Assembly: GCF_002858935.1 (NCBI RefSeq)
Contig: NZ_PJRT01000009.1
Coordinates: forward strand, 1 to 64,000
From: Pantoea endophytica
Lineage (GTDB): Bacteria > Pseudomonadota > Gammaproteobacteria > Enterobacterales > Enterobacteriaceae
Length of the DNA: 64,000 nucleotides
Direction of reading: 5' to 3'
A program made the position numbers and the translations under genes. Positions 50,945-59,389 of this stretch are shown here, one piece after another (the first letter of the stretch is position 1; each line of letters opens with the position of its first letter). The notes beneath the pieces are model-generated. The model saw nothing but the letters and a program-made list of their open reading frames with translations, searched no databases and was not told the DNA's origin.

Positions 50945-53143
50945 TTAGAAACGGAAAGTCGCAGTACCGACAATCTGACGCTCAGCGCCCCAGTAGCAGG
51001 CGTAGTCGCGGTAGCAGCTGGCGACGTATTCACGATCGAACAGATTATTGACGTTAACGCCGATGGTGGAGCCCGGCATGCCAAAGCGTGCGAGGTCGTA
51101 TTTCAGCGCGGCATCAACGGTGGTGTAACCGGCTACGTCGAAGTTTTGGTTCACATCGTCGCCGCTGGCGTACAACCCTTTGCTCTCGCCGACATAACGT
51201 ACACCTGCACCCACGGTCACGCCCGACAGCGCCGTTTCATGGAAGGTGTGATCACTCCACAGCGATGCCATATGCTTCGGCACCTGCACCGGCGTTTTGC
51301 CTTTCAGGTTAGTGTCTTCGGTGTATTCCGCATCAGTGTAGGTATAAGACGCGGTCATATTGATGTTGGCATTCAGCGCGGCTTTAGCTTCCAGCTCCAC
51401 GCCACGCGAGCGGATTTCACCACTCTGAATGCTGGCATTTGGGTGGTTAAGGGTATCCGGATCGGCCGTCAGGTTTTTGGTTTTGGTCAGCTGATACACC
51501 GCCGCCGTCAACACCACCGGACGATCTTTAGGAACGTATTTCACACCGGCTTCATACTGCTTCGCGCGGGAAGGATCAAAGGCTTGACCATCATAAGTTG
51601 AACCTGAGTTCGGAATGAAGGCTTCGCTGTAGCTGAAGTAAGGTGCGATACCGTTATCAAACACATAGTTCAGCCCGCCACGCCAGGTGAAAGCCTGATC
51701 GTTCTGGTGATCAACGCTATTGGCTACGCGATCATAGACCGAGTTCATCGCGTAATCATAACGACCGCCGAGGGTTAACACCCAGCGGTTCCACTCCATC
51801 TGATCCTGCGCGTATAAACCGGTTTGGCGCTGCTTATTGAGGTGCTGATAAGGATTAGGGAACGGCGTCACGCTGTCGTCGCCATATTGTGGATTAACGG
51901 CATTCAGCGGTGATGCGGTACCAAATTGCGCATCAATATCGTTACGCGTGCGCTGGAAATCGACACCCAGCAACAGTGTGTGATCAATTTGACTGGTGGT
52001 GAATTTGGCCTGCGCCTGGTTATCGACTGCAAACTGGTTGAGCTTTTCATCAGAAACCGCTGAACCGCGGGTGATTTGCTGTGTTGCGGCATTAAAACCA
52101 TTGCCATAAATGCTGCGATAATCCGTTCTCAGATCCGCATAGCGCAAATTCTGCCGCACCGTCCAGGTGTCGTTGAAACTGTGCTCGAAGTTGTAGCCCA
52201 CCATCCTGGTGTTGCGCGAAATCTTGTTGCTGTCTTCGCCTTCATCAAAGTTAGTTGGCAGCTTGTAACTGCTGCCGTCAGGACGCGTGATGCCCACCAC
52301 GGTGCCCTGACGCGGCAACCAGCCGTAATAGCCGGTTTCCGGTTCGTTCTGGAAGTAGGTCAGCAAATCGAAACGCGTATTCTCATCCGGACGCCAGCTG
52401 AATGATGGCGCAATGGTGTAGCGCTTCTCTTTGTTCATATCCTGCTGCGCATCGGCGCTACGCGCGAGACCGGTCAGGCGATAACTGTAAACGCCGTCAT
52501 CATCCAGCGAGCCGCCGAAATCGAAACCCGTGGAGAACTGATTGTTTGTGCCCATCTGGAACTGCACTTCACGCAGCGTCTCCTGCGTCGGACGCTTACT
52601 CACCAGCGACACCACGCCGCCCGGATTGCTCTTGCCGTACAGCACCGAAACCGGACCGCGCAACAGTTCGGCGCGTTCAAGGAAATAGGGATCGATAGCA
52701 AACTCAGAGTAGTTATCACCCTGCAGTTTCAGGCCATCAAGATATTGGTTGGTGTTGGTTTCGCTGAAGCCGCGAATAGAGAGCGCATCGATAACATTGG
52801 AGCTACCGCGGTTACCGGTCAACACGCCTGGCGTGTAGTTGAAAGCCCCTTTCACGCTGGTGACGTTTTTCATCGCCATCTCTTCCTGCGTGACTACCGA
52901 GATTGACTGCGGGTTCTTCTCAATCGGCGTATCGGTTTTGGTGCCGGTGGCGCTGCGTTTGGCCGCAATGGTTGGCGACGGGCCCCACGCTTTCTCTTGC
53001 TCGACTCCGCTGCCGCCATCAGCGCTAACCACCACGGTATCTTCTGCCAACGCCTGCACGCTGAACGTACCCATAGTCAGTGAAATAAACCAAGCCAGCG
53101 AACGCGGGCGTAAGAAACAAGGATTAGTGTTTCGCGTATTCAT
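50945..53143 (-). CDS. fhuA: TonB-dependent ferrichrome receptor FhuA
   Basis: Outer-membrane receptor importing ferrichrome with TonB energy; in E. coli also a receptor for phages T1, T5 and phi80. 732 aa: signal peptide to about residue 33 (ALA), TonB-box-like segment EDTVVVSA, plug domain (about 40-190), and 22-strand barrel ending in aromatic ATFRF. The conserved Cys pair near the C-terminus (ASCYRDYACYWG) is present. Barrel loops diverge from E. coli, as expected for phage-exposed parts. Fur-like box upstream. Confidence 0.94.
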   Translation of the reverse strand: MNTRNTNPCFLRPRSLAWFISLTMGTFSVQALAEDTVVVSADGGSGVEQEKAWGPSPTIAAKRSATGTKTDTPIEKNPQSISVVTQEEMAMKNVTSVKGAFNYTPGVLTGNRGSSNVIDALSIRGFSETNTNQYLDGLKLQGDNYSEFAIDPYFLERAELLRGPVSVLYGKSNPGGVVSLVSKRPTQETLREVQFQMGTNNQFSTGFDFGGSLDDDGVYSYRLTGLARSADAQQDMNKEKRYTIAPSFSWRPDENTRFDLLTYFQNEPETGYYGWLPRQGTVVGITRPDGSSYKLPTNFDEGEDSNKISRNTRMVGYNFEHSFNDTWTVRQNLRYADLRTDYRSIYGNGFNAATQQITRGSAVSDEKLNQFAVDNQAQAKFTTSQIDHTLLLGVDFQRTRNDIDAQFGTASPLNAVNPQYGDDSVTPFPNPYQHLNKQRQTGLYAQDQMEWNRWVLTLGGRYDYAMNSVYDRVANSVDHQNDQAFTWRGGLNYVFDNGIAPYFSYSEAFIPNSGSTYDGQAFDPSRAKQYEAGVKYVPKDRPVVLTAAVYQLTKTKNLTADPDTLNHPNASIQSGEIRSRGVELEAKAALNANINMTASYTYTDAEYTEDTNLKGKTPVQVPKHMASLWSDHTFHETALSGVTVGAGVRYVGESKGLYASGDDVNQNFDVAGYTTVDAALKYDLARFGMPGSTIGVNVNNLFDREYVASCYRDYACYWGAERQIVGTATFRF

Positions 53144-53186
53144 AAGTGAGGTCTCTCGAAAAAAGTCGATGCAGGCGAATACAAAC

Positions 53187-53205
53187 GAGAATGATTATTA
53201 TGACG
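53187..53205 (-). promoter_or_regulatory. Fur box upstream of fhuA
   Basis: Tandem hexamers GAGAAT GATTAT (53187-53198), each one mismatch from the Fur unit GATAAT, followed by TATGAC, 44 bp upstream of the fhuA start. fhu genes are iron-repressed by Fur in E. coli. The third unit is poor. Confidence 0.6.
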
Positions 53206-53478
53206 CACGGATTTTAGGCGAAATAGCGTCATATTCGCAACGATTAATGCCTGTAAGCGCGGCGTTTACAGCCAGATCGCGCATATTCATGATCGCAAAT
53301 AATAAATCAGCAATAAAAGGAGCGGAGGCCGGCAATCGGGAAATTGCATTGCCGCACAGAGGAAGTTTATTACATCCCGACAGAGCAACAAACCAACGAT
53401 AACGAGTAAAATCATAAACTTAAAAAAATGGCCCGCTAATTGCTTATCTCCTGCATTCTCCTTCCTGCAGACACACTT
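53206..53478 (+). other. AT-rich region upstream of the accessory cassette
   Basis: The 335-bp gap between fhuA and the glycosyltransferase (53144-53478) holds no gene. Apart from the Fur box, it is more AT-rich than the flanks, with A runs near 53420. A possible promoter is TTGCAT (53344-53349) with TTATTA 17 bp downstream, but the match is weak. No direct repeats, tRNA or integrase that would mark an insertion were seen. Confidence 0.4.
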
Positions 53479-55305
53479 ATGACCGCTATAAACTGGAACA
53501 TTGTTGATCGCGTTATCTTCATCAATTTGAAGAAACGCAAAGACCGATTAACCCGCATCACTAAACAACTTAAAAAGCTGGGTTTAACCGCTGAAAAAAT
53601 CGTTCGCCTGGACGCGATCAAGCATGAAAAGGGCTACATCGGCTGCACGCGATCGCATATCGCCGCGTTGGAGATGGCACGCGATAACGGCTGGGAGCGC
53701 GTGCTGATTCTGGAGGATGACTTTAGCTTCAATGAAAGCCAGAAGAACTACGACAATCTCAACCGCTACTTTGCCGCCCTGCCGCAAATCAACTGGCAAG
53801 TGGCTTTTCTGGCGGCCAATTATCGCCGCGTCACGCCGTTAAAAAGTGTGGACTATATCGTGCGCGCTAACTTCGCGTGGTGCGCATGCGCCTATATCGT
53901 GAATCACCGCTATTACACCACGCTGATTGAAAACTATCGCGAGGCGCTGCAGGCGCAATTGCAAGGTGGTGCGCAGGCACAATATGCCCTTGATGTGCAC
54001 TGGAATAGCCTGATGCAGCAGGATCTTTGGCTGGGCGTATTCCCCAACGCCGGTGCACAACGGCTCGATAAAAGCGATATCGAAAATCGAACGGTAGATT
54101 ACCGCGCACTCTTCAGAAAACCGTTGAGTCAAATCGTTGCGCCCGCCAAATTCACACCCTCCACTTCAGGCCCAATTAAAGTCGACTTTTACTTCCAGTG
54201 GCCACCGGGTTGGACGAACTTTGAATCGGTGATTGAGGCGATGCAGGCCAATCCCGCGTTCGATTGCCGCATCGTGGTGGTGCCTTACCTGAACTGGAAG
54301 GCGAGCGATGTTAATGGCGATATTCAGCGTGAGATTCTGGGTGAAAGAGGGCTGGATTACACAGGATTTGAAGACTATCAGTTGGAGGAGCGTCAGCCCG
54401 ATGTGGTGTTCTTGCAAAACCCTTACGACGAAGCTCGCCCCGAATGCTTTCGCAGCGACTACCTGCATGAGCGCGGCGTGAAAATCGCTTACATCCCTTA
54501 TGCGCTCGATACCGGAATTGGCGCAGAGAGCATGGTGTATCAATATAATTTGCTTTGTCAAAATCTGGCGACGTGGATATTTGCCCGCTCGGAAAAACAT
54601 AAAACTGAGTTTGCGCTGCAGTGTCAGGCAGGAAATCGCCATGTGCACGTTACCGGCCATCCTAAATTTGACCACTATCAGCGTCGTTTCCATCTCACGG
54701 ATAACCTGCCGGCTCAAACGGTAACCACCTTCCTGTGGACGCCGCATTTCGTACTGCCTGGCGACCAGAAGATGTACACCACGTTCAGCCTTTACTGCTC
54801 GGCGTTCTTAAAACTGATTGAGCGTCAGGACATTCATCTGATCATTCGCCCCCATCCGCTGCTGAGCCAATGGATAGGTGAAGCCAACCCAACGGCACAA
54901 AGTCTTTATCAGCAGTTACAGCGCGCGTCGCAGCAACACACCAATCTGGAGTGGGATCTCGGGCATGATTACACGCTGACTTTTGCGCGTTCCGATGCAC
55001 TCATTGCGGACGCCGGTTCCTTCCTGCTGGAATATCTGCCGTCGAAAAAACCCATCCTCTACCTCACTCACGAAACCTGTCACGGTTTGAACCGCACTGC
55101 AGAATTCATTTATGACGCCTACGACGTTGCCTGGTGTGAAAAGGATATTTTCACCTTTGTAGACAACATTGTCGCGGGTCACGATGCAATGAAAGTGCGC
55201 CGGGAACAAGTCCTGCGTGAGGAACTGCAGATAGAAGAGAAAACAGCGGGCGAGAAAATCGCTGAAATTATTTGTTCATCACTCAGACCGCAAGCGGCGG
55301 AATAA
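53479..55305 (+). CDS. GT25 glycosyltransferase fused to CDP-polyol phosphotransferase
   Basis: 608 aa, no signal peptide or membrane segment. Residues about 8-190 resemble LPS glycosyltransferase family 25: RVIFINLKKRKDRL near the start, GCTRSHIAAL (55-64) and acidic LILEDDF (77-82). Residues about 235-600 resemble the CDP-glycerol/ribitol phosphotransferases (TagF/TarL): GHPKFDHY (393-400), LWTPHF (419-424), IIRPHP (455-460) and SDALIADAGSFLLEYL (505-520), with His423 and His459 as likely catalytic residues. A bifunctional enzyme adding a sugar and then a polyol phosphate is inferred. The ATG at 53479 is preferred to an in-frame TTG at 53440. It precedes the CDP-polyol synthesis gene by 3 bp. 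Absent from E. coli. Confidence 0.8.
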   Translation: MTAINWNIVDRVIFINLKKRKDRLTRITKQLKKLGLTAEKIVRLDAIKHEKGYIGCTRSHIAALEMARDNGWERVLILEDDFSFNESQKNYDNLNRYFAALPQINWQVAFLAANYRRVTPLKSVDYIVRANFAWCACAYIVNHRYYTTLIENYREALQAQLQGGAQAQYALDVHWNSLMQQDLWLGVFPNAGAQRLDKSDIENRTVDYRALFRKPLSQIVAPAKFTPSTSGPIKVDFYFQWPPGWTNFESVIEAMQANPAFDCRIVVVPYLNWKASDVNGDIQREILGERGLDYTGFEDYQLEERQPDVVFLQNPYDEARPECFRSDYLHERGVKIAYIPYALDTGIGAESMVYQYNLLCQNLATWIFARSEKHKTEFALQCQAGNRHVHVTGHPKFDHYQRRFHLTDNLPAQTVTTFLWTPHFVLPGDQKMYTTFSLYCSAFLKLIERQDIHLIIRPHPLLSQWIGEANPTAQSLYQQLQRASQQHTNLEWDLGHDYTLTFARSDALIADAGSFLLEYLPSKKPILYLTHETCHGLNRTAEFIYDAYDVAWCEKDIFTFVDNIVAGHDAMKVRREQVLREELQIEEKTAGEKIAEIICSSLRPQAAE

Positions 55306-55308
55306 AAA

Positions 55309-56694
55309 ATGAAAAATGTAGCCATAATACTTTCTGGCGGTACAGGCACCCGCTTTGGCAGCGACAAGCCAAAACAATTCGCCAAGTTAGCGGGACGTGC
55401 CGTGATTGAATACACCATCGAACGTTTTGAAAAATCGGCCGACATTGATGAAATTATTATCGTCTCACAAAATGAGTACATCGATTACATGTGGGAGTTG
55501 GTGGCAAAAAATCAGTGGCACAAAGTGAGTAAAGTGGTGAACGGCGGTAAGGAACGTTTTGACTCAACGTATTCCGCGCTGAAAACCCTTATCAACTATG
55601 ACGGTCATTGTAAAATCTTACTGCATGATGCCGTGCGTCCATTAATTAGCGACACTATTATTCGCAAATGCGTAGATGCACTTGAATCCTTTGACGCCGT
55701 AGATGTGGTGATCCCCTCAGCAGATACTTTAGTAGAAGTTCACGATGATGGCTGCATTGCCAATATTCCTCATCGTGCCAGCATGCGCCGAGGCCAGACC
55801 CCTCAGGCATTTCGTCTGGAAAAAATTCGCCAGGCTTATGAGAAAGCAGCGGCCATGGGTAAGTTTACGTTTACCTGCGACTGCGGAGTATTGCGTAATA
55901 TGCTGCCTGAAACGCGTGTTATTACCGTAGAGGGCGATGAGAACAATATTAAAATCACCCATCCACTTGATCTCTTTATCGCAGAAAAATTGCTGCAGGA
56001 GAAAAGCTCACACGCATTGAATTCTGCAAATCTCGATTTCCTGCGCGATAAGCATATGGTTATTTTTGGTGGAGGTAGCGGAATTGGTCTGGAGATGATG
56101 AAAGTTGCCACGCTGTGCGGGGCCAAAGTACATATTGCCAGTCGTTCACATAATGATATCGACATTACTCATCTCGACAGCGTAAAAAACTATTTAACTG
56201 ACATTGTTGCCGAGCATGGCAATATTGATTTTATCGTCAACACTGCGGGTGTCTTGATTAAGAAACCGCTCGCCACGCTTACTCAGCAGGAAGTGATGGC
56301 GCTGATTAACATTAATTATCTGGGAGCCGTAAACGTGGCAATTGCGGCAAAAGAGCGGTTAACCTGCAACTCCGGCATGTTATTGAATTTCACATCCAGT
56401 TCTTACACTCGTGGACGGGCTTTTTACGCCCTTTACTCATCGGCAAAAGCTGCGGTAGTCAATCTGACTCAGGCGCTGGCGGAAGAGTGGATTGAGGATA
56501 AAGTCAAAGTGAACTGCATTAATCCTGAGCGTACCGCCACACCGATGAGAACCGTTAATTTTGGCGAGGAACCTGCAGATTCACTGCTACATGCACGAGA
56601 CGTTGCAGTAAAAAGCCTGGAAGTTCTCGTGACGCAAAGTACTGGTATGGTTATTGATATTCGCAAAAGTAACTGTAAGAATCAGCCCAGCTAA
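55309..56694 (+). CDS. Bifunctional cytidylyltransferase/reductase, probable CDP-ribitol synthase
   Basis: 461 aa. Residues 1-230 are an IspD/TarI-type cytidylyltransferase: GGTGTRFGSDKPKQF (10-24), LLHDAVRPL (104-112), KITHPLD (215-221). Residues about 247-461 are a short-chain dehydrogenase: GGGSGIG (254-260), NTAG (311-314), Ser363-365 and YSSAK (376-380). The same order is known in Haemophilus Bcs1, which reduces ribulose 5-phosphate and makes CDP-ribitol; that function is inferred here. A TarI-like rather than MEP role is favoured because dxr's own pathway partner ispD is normally a short separate gene. It is coupled to the transferase gene upstream and is slightly AT-richer than its surroundings. 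Confidence 0.82.
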   Translation: MKNVAIILSGGTGTRFGSDKPKQFAKLAGRAVIEYTIERFEKSADIDEIIIVSQNEYIDYMWELVAKNQWHKVSKVVNGGKERFDSTYSALKTLINYDGHCKILLHDAVRPLISDTIIRKCVDALESFDAVDVVIPSADTLVEVHDDGCIANIPHRASMRRGQTPQAFRLEKIRQAYEKAAAMGKFTFTCDCGVLRNMLPETRVITVEGDENNIKITHPLDLFIAEKLLQEKSSHALNSANLDFLRDKHMVIFGGGSGIGLEMMKVATLCGAKVHIASRSHNDIDITHLDSVKNYLTDIVAEHGNIDFIVNTAGVLIKKPLATLTQQEVMALININYLGAVNVAIAAKERLTCNSGMLLNFTSSSYTRGRAFYALYSSAKAAVVNLTQALAEEWIEDKVKVNCINPERTATPMRTVNFGEEPADSLLHARDVAVKSLEVLVTQSTGMVIDIRKSNCKNQPS

Positions 56695-56708
56695 CCACCT
56701 ATCCCAAT

Positions 56709-56735
56709 AAAAAAGGGCGCCGCAGCGCCCTGTGT
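56709..56735. terminator. Bidirectional terminator between cassette and mrcB
   Basis: Stem AGGGCGC / GCGCCCT (56714-56720, 56725-56731), CGCA loop. A U run on the minus side (56709-56714) ends mrcB; TGTGTTTT on the plus side could end the cassette. Confidence 0.8.
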
Positions 56736-56747
56736 TTTCTCAGCAAC

Positions 56748-59291
56748 TTATTTGCTGCCGAACATATCTTTAATCCAACCCGCCACGCCGTCAGAATCTT
56801 TCTGCTCATTCTGTGGCTGCTGCTGTTGTTGCTGCTGTTGCTGTTGCTGCTCTTGTTGCTGCTGCAACTGCTGCTGTTGTTGCTGAACCTGCTCTTGCTG
56901 CTGCTGACACAGCGCGTTCGGATCCAGCGACCACACCGGCAGCGAACGCCATGTGCTGCTGCCCGTACCGCAGATAAAGTTACCGGCAGAATCGATATTC
57001 ATCTGCGTGATATCTTCCGGCGGCGTCAGCACCAGCGGCATTGGCGCCTGGTTGTCGAGATAGCGACGATAAAGCTGCATTGCACCGCTGGCACCGTACA
57101 GCTTCGAGGTTTGGTTGTTATCGCGGCCAACCCAGGTAATCGCCACTTCTTTGCCATCAATACCGGCGAACCAGCTATCGATCAGGTCATTGGTGGTACC
57201 GGTTTTGCCAGCCAGATGCGCTTTAGGATAACGCGCACCCAGCGCACGCGCAGTACCGTGATCGGCGACCTGCTGCATGGTGTAGAGCGTCAGATACGCC
57301 GCCTGCGCCGGTTCAACACGCTGCGCCTGCGGATAGCTCTGATACAGCACCGTGCCATCTTCCGCAATCACCGAACGCACCGCTGACAGCTCAGCGCGGT
57401 TACCGCCGCTGGCAATCGACTGGAACGCCTGCGCCACTTCAATCGGCGTCAGGTTCAGCGCACCGAGCAGCATTGACGGCACCGGATGCAGCTGATCTTT
57501 CGGCACGCCGAGCTTGTTCCAGGTATCGACCACCGCATCCAGTCCCAGCGTCATACCGAGGTTGACGGTTGGCACGTTCATCGAGTTGGTCAGCGCATCC
57601 ACCAGCATCACTTTGCCGCTGAAACGACGATCGTCATTCATCGGTTTCCAGATGGTGCCATTCGGCTGTTTCAGCGCAATCGGTTCATCGGCGATCCAGC
57701 TGTTGAGGCGATAGCTGTTCGGCTGGCTCAGCGCGGTGAGATAGGTGGCCGGTTTTGCCAGCGAGCCAATCGAACGACGTGCCTGCAGCGCGCGGTTGTA
57801 ACCGGCAAACTGTGGATCGGCACCGCCGACCATGGCGCGCACTTCACCGCTGAAGCGATCCACCACCACCATCGCGGTTTCCAGATCTTTCAGGCCACGC
57901 TGTTTTTTCAGCGTTGGAATACCTTCAATCACCGCTTTCTCTGCGGCATCCTGCGAAATCGCATCCAGCGTGGTGAAAATCTTCACGCCGGAGAGATCTT
58001 TCATTTTGTCGCCGAGCTTAGCCTGCAGCTCGTTACGCACCATCTGCATAAATGCCGGCTGAGGCGTGATCACGCCGCCTTTTGGCTGCACGCCAAGCGG
58101 ACGCGCCGACAGCATGTCATACAGTTCCTGATCGATGACGTTCTGCTGCTGCAACAAACGCAGCACCAGATTACGTCGCTCCAGCGCCAGTTTCGGGTTA
58201 CGCCACGGATTGTACAGCGACGCACCTTTCACCATGCCGACCAGCATCGCCTGCTGATCGAGGCTCAGCTCATCCACCGGACGACCAAAGTAGTAAAGGC
58301 TCGCCAGCGGGAAACCGCGGATCTGGTCATTACCGGTCTGGCCGAGATACACCTCGTTGAGATACAGCTCGAGGATGCGATCTTTGCTGTAGCGCGCATC
58401 CATGATCACCGCCATATAGGCTTCACGCGCTTTACGCCACAGCGAACGCTCGTTGGTGAGGAACAGGTTTTTCACCAGCTGCTGCGTCAGCGTACTACCG
58501 CCCTGCACCGCTTTACCGGCGGTGATGTTGGCGAGGAACGCACGACCAATCGAATACGGGCTAATGCCGTCGTGCTCGTAGAAGTGGCGATCTTCAGTGG
58601 CGATCAAGGTGCTCACCAGCAGATCCGGGAAACCGGCGCGCGGCACGAACAGACGTTGTTCACCGTTCGGCGACTGCAACATGGTGATCAGGCGCGGATC
58701 GAGGCGGAAGAAGCCAAAATCGCGGCCGGTATCGAGATTTTTAATCTCGCTCAGCTCATTGTTGCTAAAGGTCAGGCGCGCGTTGATCTGCCCCTCTTTG
58801 CTGTCCGGGAAATCAAACGGACGGCGCAGCAGATCAATGGTGTTGCCTTTGACGCTAAACTCGCCCGGACGGGTAATGCGCGACACTTCGCGATACTGCG
58901 TGCCTTCCAGCAGCGCAATCATCTCTTTTTTGTCGTACGACATGCCCGGTTCGAGGCTGACCATGCGGCCATAAACGGCAGCAGGCAGTTGCCACACTTT
59001 ACCGTCGATGCGGCTGCGGATTTCCGAGTCGAGATAGACGCCCCAGGCGGCCATCACCACCACAAAGACCAGGAAGAGTTTAATCAACCAGCCCAACCAG
59101 CGACGTTTGCCGCGTGGCGGACGTTTTTTACTTTTTGGTGGCACCGGTCCACTCTCCTCATCTTCTTCGTCAAAATCGTCCTGATCGATATCATCATCAA
59201 GTTCCCTGCGGCGACCCCGCCGCGCACTGCTGCGCGGCGGCTTTGGCGCTTTTCCTTTGCGCCCGATAGGTTCGCGATCGTTCCCAGACAT
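56748..59291 (-). CDS. mrcB: Penicillin-binding protein 1b
   Basis: Bifunctional peptidoglycan synthase, 847 aa. Cytoplasmic basic tail, membrane anchor near 65-90, UB2H domain (about 110-200) that binds LpoB, GT51 transglycosylase with catalytic Glu in TEDRHFYEHDG near residue 235, and transpeptidase with Ser in SIGSLAKP near 510, SMN and KTGTTND motifs. The C-terminus carries a poly-Gln tract (residues 796-825) before the last 22 residues. The neighbouring cassette separates it from fhuA. Confidence 0.96.
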   Translation of the reverse strand: MSGNDREPIGRKGKAPKPPRSSARRGRRRELDDDIDQDDFDEEDEESGPVPPKSKKRPPRGKRRWLGWLIKLFLVFVVVMAAWGVYLDSEIRSRIDGKVWQLPAAVYGRMVSLEPGMSYDKKEMIALLEGTQYREVSRITRPGEFSVKGNTIDLLRRPFDFPDSKEGQINARLTFSNNELSEIKNLDTGRDFGFFRLDPRLITMLQSPNGEQRLFVPRAGFPDLLVSTLIATEDRHFYEHDGISPYSIGRAFLANITAGKAVQGGSTLTQQLVKNLFLTNERSLWRKAREAYMAVIMDARYSKDRILELYLNEVYLGQTGNDQIRGFPLASLYYFGRPVDELSLDQQAMLVGMVKGASLYNPWRNPKLALERRNLVLRLLQQQNVIDQELYDMLSARPLGVQPKGGVITPQPAFMQMVRNELQAKLGDKMKDLSGVKIFTTLDAISQDAAEKAVIEGIPTLKKQRGLKDLETAMVVVDRFSGEVRAMVGGADPQFAGYNRALQARRSIGSLAKPATYLTALSQPNSYRLNSWIADEPIALKQPNGTIWKPMNDDRRFSGKVMLVDALTNSMNVPTVNLGMTLGLDAVVDTWNKLGVPKDQLHPVPSMLLGALNLTPIEVAQAFQSIASGGNRAELSAVRSVIAEDGTVLYQSYPQAQRVEPAQAAYLTLYTMQQVADHGTARALGARYPKAHLAGKTGTTNDLIDSWFAGIDGKEVAITWVGRDNNQTSKLYGASGAMQLYRRYLDNQAPMPLVLTPPEDITQMNIDSAGNFICGTGSSTWRSLPVWSLDPNALCQQQQEQVQQQQQQLQQQQEQQQQQQQQQQQPQNEQKDSDGVAGWIKDMFGSK
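56817..56906 (-). repeat. CAG/CAA repeat coding a poly-Gln tract in PBP1b
   Basis: Thirty codons of which 26 are Gln (CAG or CAA), broken by two Glu, one Val and one Leu, with an uninterrupted run of 11 Gln. A trinucleotide-type low-complexity tract that can vary in length by slippage in steps of three. It lies after the transpeptidase domain. Confidence 0.9.
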
Positions 59292-59389
59292 GCTTTTATT
59301 CTCCAGGTATTGCTACGGCGGCGGCCGTTACTCTAACTGCTTTCTCATGCTACGCATGGCAGAACCCTCTGAATTCGATCCACAGCGTT

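Noticed and set aside
50552-51601. 349-aa plus-strand ORF across fhuC and fhuA
   Set aside because: Antisense to two well-supported genes and spans their intergenic hairpin.
53422-53430. Poly-A tract as a phase-variation switch for the cassette
   Set aside because: Only seven A residues, outside the reading frame; too short and badly placed to support phase variation.
55309-56000. Calling the N-terminal domain the MEP-pathway IspD
   Set aside because: The domain has IspD motifs, but it is fused to a short-chain reductase and paired with a CDP-polyol transferase; the enterobacterial ispD normally lies beside ispF and ftsB, not here.
57486-59336. 616-aa plus-strand ORF over mrcB
   Set aside because: Exact antisense shadow of PBP1b; His/Gln/Arg-rich composition typical of reverse reading of a GC-rich gene.
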